A DNA stretch of 64,000 nucleotides. Origin: Moniliella sp. 'wahieum'. Taxonomy: Eukaryota; Basidiomycota; Moniliellomycetes; Moniliellales; Moniliellaceae. Under the pieces are notes generated by a model, which was not told where the DNA came from, searched no databases, and was given only the letters and a program-made list of their open reading frames with translations. Made by a program: the position numbers and the translations under genes. Where the stretch lies: NCBI GenBank assembly GCA_003971905.1, contig RSEE01000015.1, positions 682,001 to 746,000 on the forward strand, read 5' to 3'. Positions within the stretch are counted from its first letter, which is position 1; each line of letters begins with the position of its first letter. Below are positions 48,276-58,630 of the stretch, piece after piece.

Positions 48276-50646
48276 CCAAAGGGCTCGTAACCAATGTAAG
48301 GATTTTGTTGGAAACAGGATGCTGGAAAGCTCAATAACGGTGCATTTTGAAAGCCCACCCCCATATGTTTGGCTCCCCCCCGTCGCTCGCCCAAGGACGT
48401 GCTTCAGTCCTTTCTTTGACGTTAGTAAGTAATCCAGCGGCTTTCCTGTGCTGATGTTGGTTGTGAATTACCATGCCTCTGTCCATGCGTGCCTCACATC
48501 TATACACCGCGTTCAGTAAAGGTGAAAAAGTGACGGACTGACAGAGATACGGAGTCCTGCCACTGCTAAGGAGAAAAAGAGGGAAGAGACCGCGTAAATA
48601 CGACCATGTATGAACACCGGGGGGGACGTATAATAGTATAGTATAGTCCAAGTTGGTTGCTCCCTTGATTGCTCTTATGATATCCTGTAAATGTCACAAG
48701 CCCTGTAGTACATTTTTCCATGCGACGAGAGAGTGAAGATCAAATTGGCGGTGTGTACTATCGCTGATGTGATCTTGCCATAATAGAAAAAGCGGGCGAG
48801 TGCTGTTTATCCACGGTAATAGAAGAGCCATACATACTCGTCTCTCTTGTGCATTCTGAATTCAACGCATCTCCACACATAGAAGACTTATAACAGAGAG
48901 ATTATTATATAGATAAATATCATAGAAGACCACAGTGGGGTCACTATAGCAGTGGTGGGGACGCTCTGCCTCCCTCCATTATCGCTTCTAAACCAGATGT
49001 ATATAGGGCGCGTAAACTGATACGAATAATGAGCTTGGAAGACGTGTGAGCCAGGACGGAGATATGCCATCTCCAATCTGCATACGATTACGGTAGAAGT
49101 CAACCGCGCATTAGTATTTCTGATGAGTCAAAACGGCGCAAAAAGAACAGCCCATGGCGTATAATAACCACACAGCTCTCCTCCCACAGCCTCCATCCGC
49201 GCGCATATGGAACGGTGGACTATGGAATATGTTATATAAAGATGTGGACGTCTTGTTCATGTAATCACAAATGCGATTGGAGAGGCCATTAACCCAACTG
49301 TTTTGAAAAAGATGTGCGGCATCTCTCGTGCATCATGATGATCAATGGAGATGTTGTGAGAAAACATGAACAGACTTGGGTTAGTATAAAGTTGACTCTA
49401 TAAGACGTAGTCACATATGTACACTAGCCGGTGAAAAGCACCACATAATAGAACCCAGCAGGTCGAATAGAGGCCCCCAAAAAGGCAGGCGTTTTAACAC
49501 ACACCGTTGCGTATGTGAGCCACGGTGGGGTTTTGTCTTTGTGCAGCTACACTGCATGTAGCTGGACCTCAATCCTCAGCCAGTCTTTTATAATAAAAAG
49601 CTTCATTCTGTTCTCTCAACGAGATGTATAAAACTTCGCCAACATGACGTGGGCCACGGCGCGAGAAAACAGTGGAGATCAACAGGCTCGACACTGCGAT
49701 CCGGGCATGTTCTTTTTGGGTCCACACCCTACCGTTTTCTGTGCGTCTTCCTACACGTCGCCAAAGAAGTGCCATGGTGGTTTCGTGAGCATTGGAATGT
49801 GTGCTTCAGCGGCAACCCCGCTCAGCTCTCTATAGTGACTTCAAACGGGAATGCCGAGAGGACCCCCTCCCCTCTCAAAAGACGCGGCCTTCTGCATTAT
49901 AGCTCTCTCGCTTCCTCATTTTCTCCATTGCAGTGGCGGCAGTGCCTCTACTATAATTTTCAGAAGTTGCAGGCGGCTCAGGTGGCAGCATATAGAAGAC
50001 AGAAGAATTATGTAAAAGGAAACTGTGCTTTACAATCACACTTGCACCTCTCAAGCCTTGGATGAGGATACGTGAGGTCTCTTATTCTTGTTGCTCACAT
50101 GGAAGCGCATTGAACGTTTTGTCACAAGTGGATCCATGGACAGTAGGGTGTTGTGGTCCTGGTCATACATCGAGAGGAAAGATACGGTCCAAGAATGGAT
50201 GCCACGGACTATAACCCTTTCCGGCATTTCACCGGAAACAGCTATATACTGATGTATACCACGCCGCGTGTGTGTATATAATACGATATGTTTATTATAC
50301 ACAGAAGGCTATGACGGAGATTGAGCTCGCTCCAATTTCCAATTCTGCGGCCCTGGTATCGGTCTCGTCGCCCTTCCCTTTTGCTTCTGTTTTCTCGACC
50401 AGATGCCTCTTGTTTCCTACCGCGAATCAGTTTGCCAATTCCCCTCCATCTCTACCATGACCTTATGGTCTCCCTCGCTTAGCCCCGCTCTTACAAAAAG
50501 ACAATAAGGATTTTGTTTTTAAAAAGTAGATTAATAGGGGACATTAACACAGTAGCAACCTCCATCCATAGTAGCTGTCCGCCCTGTAAGATCAGCAAAT
50601 GGATGCCACAGGCGTGATTGAACGAAAATAGAAGTGCCGGTAAGCA
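48276..50646. other. Gene-poor stretch
   Basis: No supported gene. Contains many TATA-like and ATATAGA runs and short ORFs of unremarkable composition. Confidence 0.35.
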
Positions 50647-51262
50647 TTACTCAATGCCGAGCTGCTGCAAGAGGTAGCTGAGGCCGAGCTTGTCCTCGAT
50701 CTCGCTCACGGTGCCACCCAGCAGGCCGTCAAGCTTGTCCTCGAGAGTGGTGACGCCTGTGATCCATATAAAGTCAGTAACGAAAGTGGAGAGGACAAGG
50801 GTTGAACATACCGAGGGCATTATCGATGTACTTGATCAGGTTGCCGAGCTTTTCGATCACACCATCCGGCAGCGTGCCCTGGGTTAGGCCGAGGGATTTC
50901 TCAGCCTGGGTCAGACCAAGGGAGTTTTCAATTTGGGTCTAGATTGAGAAAGGGGTTAGCTCGTTCTCGTTAGAGAACAAGGAGGCGTAACATACGAGAG
51001 AGCCACCGAGGGTCTGGTCAATCTTATCTTCGAGTGCGGTAATTCCAAGACCCTTCTCAATGAGAGAAACGAGCTGGCCCACATTCTGCAACACACCCGT
51101 GGGGGCGTCGCCACGACGTGCAACAGGCACAAAGCCAGAAGCAGCGCGGGGTTGCGCCTGCAGGGCGCGAGCCTCGGCAACCATTGCGCGGTTCCCAGTA
51201 GAAGCTGCCGAGACGGCCGTGATGGCGAGGGCAGCAAAGGCAGCGAGAGAGAGGAACTTCAT
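50647..51262 (-). CDS. Small secreted protein with internal repeats
   Basis: Complete three-exon gene of 167 residues with no frame break: exons 51262-50996, 50938-50812 and 50756-50647, introns with GTATGT donors and CTAG or CACAG acceptors, joined in phase. It starts MKFLSLAAFAALAITAVSA, a clear signal peptide. A possible Kex2 site (VARRG) follows at about residue 53. The mature part repeats two motifs: ITALEDKIDQTLGGS and later VTTLEDKLDGLLGGT; and IENSLGLTQAEKSLGLTQ with IEDKLGLSYLLQQLG. These predict amphipathic helices. No cysteines are in the mature part, so it is not a hydrophobin or Cys-rich effector. A TTTAAATA at 51379-51386 may be its TATA box. It stands alone in a repeat-rich block; a role as cell-surface or host-interaction protein is speculation. 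Confidence 0.85.
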
Positions 51263-52065
51263 GGTAAAAAAGCGGGCAAAGGCAAAATACAAGGGAAGGA
51301 AGAGGGTGTGTCGTGCTCAGGGAAAGTGAGGCGAGGTGGTGGTGGGAAAACGGTTGCGACGCCGGAGATGAGAGGGGTCTTTAAATACTTGTTTGGCGGT
51401 CCTGCGACTTATCCTGTACACCTATAGCGTTGTAGTGTTTTAAACACCACAAACGCGGCTACTATTGATTGTGAATAGTACGTCTTGTTACTGGTCTATC
51501 TATGATGCATGTGAGCGGTGGGCCTCAGCTGCATCCCATAATTAATCATTCCAGATGGCTACAGACATCGGCTAGATAGGAATGCTCGTGTGGTAAACAA
51601 TCGCGATGATGCAATAGCAGTATCTGTTGAGGGGGGTGGGGGGCACTATGGGCACGGGGTTTTCTCTTCTTAGTACGTTCTTAGTCACCTTCGCGCGAAA
51701 GTCGATCATGATTACAGAACCTTTTTGAGGCCAGGAAGACAATGGGGTCATGTCAGGACATGTACATACATGACAATAGTGTTTGCGCGGTTGTTGAAGG
51801 TAGAGTGTGGGTTGAAGACGTTGAAGCTTGAAGGTAGAGTGGGCGCGAGACTATCCACATTCCATGGAGCCCATGAGTCCGAGAGGGTCTTCTCTATCCC
51901 CATTGTCGCATGCTTGTATACTGATTATAACGAGAATACACCCTCGGCTTACAGGTTACTCCTGGCGATCGGACAGGGGAGTAATATGAAGTGAAATGAT
52001 GCGTAACGCAACCCAGGCGTTCGCGTTATTGCTCGATTGCCGAGTACCCACATAGATGTGTAGTA
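51263..52065. other. Upstream flank of the secreted-protein gene
   Basis: Promoter region of the 50.6 kb gene with TTTAAATA at 51379-51386. Beyond about 51450 no gene is seen; 51790-51840 has a repeated GAAGGTAGAGTG/GTTGAAG motif. Confidence 0.4.
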
Positions 52066-52185
52066 TCCTTGACCTTGGTGGTGCTTCCAAGTAACCCCCG
52101 TAAGATGAACGGTTCGGTTTAGACGTAGCGTTCCCCCTGTCCCAGCCTGAAGCTCTGTCAATGATATGGACGCAACATAGGAGGC
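52066..52185 (+). repeat. 5'-truncated retroelement copy (3' end only)
   Basis: About 120 bp matching 33096-33215: CTTGACCTTGGTGGTGCTTC, AAGTAACCCCCGTAAGATGA, GGTTTAGACGTAGCGTTCCC. Homology starts just before the ORF stop and ends in the 3' UTR. Confidence 0.85.
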
Positions 52186-53251
52186 TCTCTTAGTTACCGA
52201 GCTGCCTCTATGCAGTGGCACAATCTCGCTCTCTGCAATAAGGCTTTTTGTTTCGCATTTGTGTACAAACAACGGCGTTTTCTCGTCTCTACATACATCT
52301 TCTCTAAAAGTCCGGATTGGCCTTGGCAGTGGGGTATCCGGTTTGTATGTACGACATGCACCATATTACACAGGTTTCTAATAGATTTACTGATCGACAA
52401 CCCTTTTCTTTTCACCGCTTTCGCAACCTATAACACAGTAACTAGTAACTATACTAGTGACTCCACTGACTATACTAGTGATTACAAGTACTGCATGAGT
52501 CCGGAGCAGAAGGGGATATCTGGAAAGCCCTTCGACATGCAGATTAAACGTAGAACTCTGCTTCATATATGTTTTCTAAAAAGAATCGTAGAACATACAT
52601 TGCTGAGGCCGGCCTGACGCCTCGGCCTCACCTCAGACTGGGTACTGAGAGTAGTTTTTGCTGTGGATTGTGCTACCTAAGGCCTAACGTACGCTTGAAA
52701 AAGAATCGGCTAATCGCGACTCGATCTCAACGTTCGACGACGTGCAACGTTCAACGCATACGCTCTTGAAGAATATCTCATTCGCTACGCCAGTATGTAT
52801 TACTGGTGTTGCCGCCTTATCGATCTATCGTTCATCGATTAACGTTTAGGTCGTTTAGATGGATTTCGATTACCCCGTATCTTTTTTGTTTGGACGTGCC
52901 GCACAAACAAGTCTGCGACACAGCATGTGACAAATGTTAATGACATGCATAACATGTGACGTGTGACGTGTGGCAGATGATCTCGATGATCGATGGTCGA
53001 TTCGGTGAGCGGCTGAGCGCTGATCGATAACGCACGGGACAATGGAGCTTGACACGCGTGACGCGTGAAGCGTGTGACAGGTATGACATGGTGACATGGT
53101 GACATCGATGACATGGACACGAGGCGGGAGCGCGAGCGCTGTGTGGGGTGGCTAAATTTTAGCACTTTATTGCGAGCACCCCAACTCAGACATGCCGCGA
53201 CGCCACACTTTGTGGCTCTTCTGAGTATACTGAGTGTACTGAGCACACCGC
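52186..53251. repeat. Spacer with GTGACGTGTGACGTG and GACATGGTGACATGG words
   Basis: 52440-52490 has an ACTAGTAACTATACTAGTGACT run. 52925-53115 consists largely of TGACATGCATAACATGTGACG, GATGATCGATGGTCGA, ACACGCGTGACGCGTGAAGCG and GACATGGTGACATGGTGACATC words. No gene supported. Confidence 0.5.
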
Positions 53252-53700
53252 ACTGATCCTTTGGCGCTACCAAGTAACACATTCAAGATGAACGGGTCGG
53301 TTTAGGCGTAGCGTTTCCCTGTCCCAGCCTTAAGCTTTGTGAATGATATGGACGCAGAGTACTGTACTGAAGCACAAAACCCGGAGCCTGAGGGCTTGGC
53401 GGGATATGGGCTGGTTATGCATGATGCATGATGCCACTAGCGAGGGTACTGTGGCGTCTCGGAGTATCATCAGTCTGATGAGACCTGAAGCCAGATGGTC
53501 CTCGAGGGTGATGCAATCGCACTGGTAGTGTGGTGGTTTAAGCCAACCAGCAACGCCTACAGAGGAACATCAAGCGGCGAGTCGTCACCAGGGGCTAAAC
53601 TGCGGAACAAGGAAAAACAGGAGAGAAAACAACGGAACTCCCAGGCCAAATGAGGAACTGAAGGGGCATTGGCCAAAGAGCCACCTGATGGCTCAAGAAT
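53252..53700 (+). repeat. 5'-truncated retroelement copy (3' UTR)
   Basis: Diverged copy of the 3' end: GGTTTAGGCGTAGCGTTTCC, then after about 170 bp of unmatched sequence GGTGATGCAATCGCACTGGT, CACCAGGGGCTAAACTGCGG and CACCTGATGGCTCAA, ending where the 33-kb element also ends. Confidence 0.85.
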
Positions 53701-53704
53701 ACAG

Positions 53705-53885
53705 TCCATGTTGGGGCGATGCCCCAATCACGCCATCCTGCGTTTTAGTCATCACCCCTCTCTTTCCGCCCGGAAGCTTCCTCAGCTCTGCGGTACCCTC
53801 GTCTACATAAGGTCCTACCCTTCTCATGGCCTCCTGTACCTCTCTCAGAACCACATCCTCCATTCCACTCCTCTTTCAGCAGTCC
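53705..53885 (+). repeat. Inverted dispersed repeat, left copy
   Basis: About 175 bp beginning with the palindrome TTGGGGCGATGCCCCAA. The same sequence, inverted, is at 56228-56412. Shared blocks include CACCCCTCTCTT, CCTACCCTTCTCAT and TCAGAACCACATCCTC. Confidence 0.85.
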
Positions 53886-54825
53886 AAGGTAACCGACGGT
53901 AAAACCCGCTAACTATACTTGCAACTAGTAGCTACAATGGTAACCGGTAACTGTGGCGACCGACGGGATCCATATAAAATGCGCAACGCTGCGCGTAACT
54001 ATACCAACAGTAATAAAGTTTTTAAACTTATTTATTTCCCCGCGGGTCTGACGCCCAACGCACCAACCCAGCCCTTTGTTTGCTGAGAGCACCCTGGACT
54101 TTTATCGATTTTATCAGTGTCGATGATCGACATGATCGATCAATATGATTACCGATTACTGATTGGAATGCCGGGGGGATACCATGGGATGCCCCGCACG
54201 GTGTTCACAAAAAGTCACTAACTCCGTCTGATTTCAGGCTGAACCCTGAACTACCGGGCCAACGCCCATTCAGCCTACTGTTGTTAGATCTTAGGATATC
54301 TAGGTCTTAGATTTTCAATCCTTTAGATCTTCTCGATGCTCGGTTTTGTTGCGCGGGCCATGGGTGAAGCTGATCGTACAATACTGCGCTGAATACGAAT
54401 GGAATACCAATGGAAAGAAGTTGTCACGGGCGGTCGCCGCCAGGGGGGCTGCCCGGGGAGGGGGGGGCTATATTTAGGGGTACTGTCACGGGCTGCAGCG
54501 GACTCGAGATGGTCCGGTCCAAGCTAAGGCCCGCCTGCTCCACGCATATGTTCAGTAGAGCCTGCTCCGCAGGCTAACCAAGTGTGATGATGGTTGGCTA
54601 AATTAAGTGCCGTGGCCCGAAGGGCCATGCACCCGCGCGACAGTAGTCGCCCCCCCCGCCCAAGTCCAAGTTGGCTGACCTAAATGAAGGCCGCCGAGCT
54701 TCCCATGTCGTCGCGATGACTGTCGCCCCGTCCGTTTCCTTTTCTTTTCTCGGTCGCGCCTGCGGCGACCCCCCCGCTTTTGACGTGTCTTCCTTTCTAC
54801 ACCCCCTCTTGCATCCGTTTCCCTT
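53886..54825. other. Spacer inside the inverted-repeat pair
   Basis: Contains ATCGATTTTATCAGTGTCGATGATCGACATGATCGATC (54105-54142) and a GC-rich stretch around 54430-54480. No ORF of note. Confidence 0.35.
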
Positions 54826-55870
54826 TTGATCTTGCCTGTACCCCTGGTTGATGGGGCTTCATTCCCCCGCCTTCCATTCTCGTCAACCCCCCGTCTACCC
54901 CTCTCGCCTATCCTGTCCGACTCCTACCCGTTTTCCAGCCAATTGATCCAATACAGGCAACCTCCTCTTGTTAGCGTCCGACTTCTCCGACCTCGTATTC
55001 CAGCAATCCGTCAGTCCAATCGCGTGAGCCCTCCTCTCGCCGGGTCGATTTCCAGTCAGTTGAGGCAGTGTTTGTCTCCCTCTGCCTCCTCCCGTCCCTA
55101 AGTCTCGGAGGCTTCAGGCACGTTACTACGGCCCGAACCGGTGCAGACGCAGCCTTCCCACAACAGCAGCCGCCCCACCAAAGGCCTCTCCTCGTCCCTA
55201 GCTCCGCTCGGATGCACCAGCCCACCCAAGCCCGAAACTACCGTGAGTCGACCTACCGTCGCCTAAGAGATTGCACCCCAAAACCCCAGGGCGGGCCCCC
55301 TGGCGCTGCCCGCCCGTGGCAGGTACAATCCCTTGGATGCCCTAAGGTCGACTCAGTATTTACGTGCTTGGGCTGATTGGTGGGTCCGGGCTGGGATAGG
55401 GACAAGAAGAGGCCTCTCGGCGGATATCAGGCGTTTGCAAGCCTGTCAAGGCTCCGCAGCACTGCGTTGGCTAGTAGTAACGTGTCTGAAGCCCACAGCG
55501 GTGGACAAACAGTAGTGCTAGAAGTGGATCTGGACTGGGACTGTATGGGGGTAGCGTGGCTGGAAGCGGGATCACACGCGGTTAAACTGAGCTGAGCTTC
55601 GACATGGCAAGTGGAGGGAACATGCGAACTGGGTTTTGACTATGATGGACGGAGAGCTGGAGGACGAGGTCGGGAATTAAGCGGAGGATCAACTAAAAGG
55701 GGAAGTTGCCTGTACTGGGTTGATGAATTGGCGAGGGCATTAGGGGGAGACGCCAATGAGTCGTGGGGGAAACCCCCACGAACCATTGCTAGATACAGGG
55801 ACTCATAGGGAAACAACGCAACTGAGGAAGAACTTGGGACAAGGGAAAACAGGGGGAGAGTTGACGCGCG
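54826..55870. repeat. Long diverged foldback (inverted repeat)
   Basis: Left arm about 54826-55275 and right arm about 55335-55870 are imperfect reverse complements. Matched blocks: TACAGGCAACCTCCTCTTGT with the complement of 55690-55706; TTCAGGCACGTTACTACGGC with 55472-55492; AGGCCTCTCCTCGTCCCTAG with 55398-55416; GTGAGTCGACCTACCGTCGC with 55340-55363. The loop holds a GGCGGGC/GCCCGCC hairpin. Short ORFs in each arm are not supported as genes. Confidence 0.8.
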
Positions 55871-56227
55871 GATCACCTAGACAGGTAACGTAAAGAGAAC
55901 GGGGCGACTATGGCCTCAAAGTAGGATACTGACGATTCGGTGTGGCCACGCGGTGGTTACCAATTCACTGGGGGAGGAGACTATTGTCGCGCGGATACGT
56001 AGAACCGGTGATGGCACGGGTGGGCACGCTACCAACTATCGGACTGGATTGAATTTGGGAGAGAGCCCTCGGTGAGCAGACAGGCCTCAGCGCCTTAGCA
56101 GAGATCGGATCAGACCGGATTTCCCGATGACCAGGATGACCAACCTGGGGAAGAGGTTAGGAAGGCGAAGGGAGCGCGCAAGCTCGGCAGAGGGCTTGCC
56201 AGCCCGACTTCGCCTGCGATAGAAGCC
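55871..56227. other. Spacer between foldback and right inverted copy
   Basis: No gene or strong repeat seen. Confidence 0.35.
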
Positions 56228-56412
56228 TAGGGGAAGAAGAGGTGCTGAAGGAGGAGGAGAGAATATTAGAGGATGTGGTTCTGAGGAGAGGTACAGGAGG
56301 TTATGAGAAGGGTAGGGTAATATATAGCGGAGGGTACCGGGGAGCAGTTGGAGAGTCTGGGCGGATAAGAGAGGGGTGATTGGGGCATCGCCCCAACAAG
56401 AGGTGGCATCAA
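56228..56412 (-). repeat. Inverted dispersed repeat, right copy
   Basis: Inverted partner of 53705-53885, ending with GGGGCATCGCCCCAAC. The 125-codon open frame overlapping it on minus is not supported. Confidence 0.85.
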
Positions 56413-57005
56413 CATCATATAATAGACAATACTGGTCTTTCCCCTCCCTCTTTTCCCCGTTATTTTCCTGACGGACCTATGGCTCTTTTCGCTTCCCACC
56501 TGACTTGTTCCATGGCCTGTTCTCTTGGTTCTTCTCGATGAGCACTTCCTACATTGCCAACGGCCTTTTGTCTCGACTATATATCGTTTCCCTCGCCTCA
56601 AGCCTCTGACCTCATGATGAGACGGTTTTTTGAAAGCGGCCATGCCGTTCTGATGGGAATATGATGATGTGACGGAGAGGGAGAGAGGAACAATTCACAG
56701 GGAATGAATTCTTTTTGAGACGTGACTAGTTAGGAATAGTGGCCCTGGATGGGACCCATGCCCCCCCCCCCATCCCCACATACATTCGACAACTGCCAAG
56801 TATAAAACACAGCACAATGCTATCAGCGTTGTGGCGTTAATGAAAAACGTCAGATGCGGAGTAACAGGAAAAGCATGGCATGAAAATGTAGGATTGAAGC
56901 TTGAAGTTTGAAATGTGAAAGATTGATCGTGTGATCACCGACCATTAACCATTATGCATCCCAAGGGAATAAAATCGGCTGAAATGGCCTGCACTTTTTA
57001 CCTCA
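56413..57005. other. Spacer
   Basis: C homopolymer at 56761-56772 and GAAGCTTGAAGTTTGAA at 56896; no gene seen. Confidence 0.35.
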
Positions 57006-57245
57006 GCTGCCCCGTGACACGTTCGCAGCCACCCGCAGCCAGAGTATCGGTGATATTATTTGCCCTCTCCAGCGTGGAAGGGTTCCAGCGTGGAACGGTG
57101 GACCGGGGGGCCGGTGGCTAAGGTGGCGAAGGGGAACGGTGGTTAAGGTGGCGACGGGGGGACGGTGGCTAAGGTGGCGACGGGGGAACGGTGGCTAAGG
57201 TGGCGACACAGCAGACCGGGCCGTAGGCCCGGTGGTCTCCTCGTT
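57006..57245 (-). repeat. Detached 5' end of the retroelement
   Basis: Inverted copy of 30625-30850, including the GGGCCGTAGGCCC hairpin, about four 26-bp minisatellite units (GGTGGCTAAGGTGGCGACGG) and AGTATCGGTGATATTATTTG. Homology stops before the RT ORF, so it is a 5'-only fragment. Confidence 0.9.
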
Positions 57246-57414
57246 AACATGCATAACAATCGATGATTTGCGGGATCCTTTTCCATTTTTTCCCTGACCG
57301 GCTGACCAATCAATTACGCATTACTAAGATGCACAGTAGGGTTATTACTTTTCAAGCGTAGGAAGAGCACTTTTCGGGTCCCGCCTTTGACTAACCACAA
57401 CCACCTTTTCGACC

Positions 57415-57687
57415 ATGACTTCTTTCTTGCGGATAGCCACCAAGCCGCGTAATAAACGTGCTGTGACCAGTCTTGTGTTCGGCGCTACGTTTGTTGCTGC
57501 TGTGGGTGTGGTGGCTGCCTCACCCGCACTGCCCTGCCCTGCCCGGCCCTTGGGCCATGGACAAGTGGCTCTCGACGATCGAGAACAGCAAGTGATCCGT
57601 GCGCCACTTCCATGTCAAGCCGGGGAAAAGGTACCCCTATCCTCAGCTGCAAGGCATCGCTGGATCGAAATTGCCCCTAGCAAGTAA
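57415..57687 (+). CDS. Small predicted single-pass protein with CPARP motif
   Basis: Ninety residues: a basic N-terminus (MTSFLRIATKPRNKRA), one hydrophobic helix (SLVFGATFVAAVGVVAA), then SPALPCPARPLGHGQ and a polar C-terminus. Start at the first ATG, which follows a pyrimidine-rich leader. The pattern of a basic start, one helix and a short Cys/Pro segment resembles small mitochondrial inner-membrane assembly proteins, but I do not recognise a named family. Composition and the clean start make it more likely real than a chance ORF; the C-terminal part may be altered by an intron at about 57630 (GTACCC) or a base error. Confidence 0.5.
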   Translation: MTSFLRIATKPRNKRAVTSLVFGATFVAAVGVVAASPALPCPARPLGHGQVALDDREQQVIRAPLPCQAGEKVPLSSAARHRWIEIAPSK

Positions 57688-58199
57688 CGTGTCACCTCGG
57701 ACCCTCTGTGCATTTGGGTCATCCACTCAAGCAGTGCACAGGTTGCCATTGTTATTACCCGTACGTTGAATAATTGCTCCACTCGGTCCCATCCTTTCTA
57801 TGATGTTTTTTATCATACATGTTAGACTACTGAGGCCCTTTTCACGGTTACCTTGGCGACAAATTCTTGTCTGATCCCTCTTGCCGTTTGCGTGTGTGCT
57901 CATTGAACGATGGTGCTAACTTCACTCTACTCTGCACAGTGTTTTCGCCTTTACCTGGCTCTTTCCTGTTCCTGCTCTGCAACGTGTATTTTATACATCA
58001 TCCTTCCACTACGTCCTTGCGCGTGTACCTCAGCTGGTTATGGGCCATGCTTCTGCTTTCCATAAGTTATACTCTGTGTGAGCCTAGCTTCCCACACTGG
58101 GTTAATCGCATAATTGCAGGCACGGGCATGTTGTGAAGGAGCTCACAACACAACTCGTGCAAAAATAAGTTCCCAGCCATGGCAACAATGAGCAAGGAT
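57688..58199. other. Spacer, 3' of the small ORF and of tubulin cofactor A
   Basis: A 90-codon open frame at 57867-58136 is hydrophobic but shows no family signature; not supported as a gene. Confidence 0.35.
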
Positions 58200-58630
58200 T
58201 CAAGAACTGGAAGTTGCATGCTCCTTGAGCACGGCCTCGGCCGTCGCAAGGAGTTGTGTCGCGTTGGCCACCGCTTCACTTTTCGCCACGGCAGGGTCCG
58301 CAACAGAATTGTCCTGTGGAGGCCAGTAGAAATGGCAGTCAGCTTGTGCGACAAAAGAAGCAAATTGGGACGTACTAGAAGAGTCTTGATGTTAGTAACA
58401 GCCGCCTCAAGCCGTTGCGCAGTGTCGGGGATCATGGCGCGTGCTTGGGCGACAACGGTGCGTTGCTGACGAAGCTTGGGCTCATCGTATCCCCCTTGTT
58501 CCCACTTGTCCAGCGTGGCTTGCTCAGAAGCAGATTCCGACTTGTAGTAACCCACCTCCTTGGTTAGGCGCTTGACAACCCCAGATTGAATCGAGATTTG
58601 ACGCTCAACGCGGGCGGCATCAGAGGACAT
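58200..58630 (-). CDS. RBL2: Tubulin-specific chaperone A
   Basis: Cofactor A captures folding beta-tubulin. Three-helix-bundle protein of 122 residues in two exons, 58630-58376 and 58313-58200. The intron has a GTACGT donor and CCACAG acceptor and joins KTLL-DNSVADPAVAK in phase. Family landmarks: ISIQSGVVKRLTKEVGYYKSE, LRQQRTVVAQARAMIPDTAQ and RLEAAV. The second exon ends LKEHATSSS. The gene is intact with no frame break, and the length fits the family. Its neighbours are unrelated. Confidence 0.9.
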
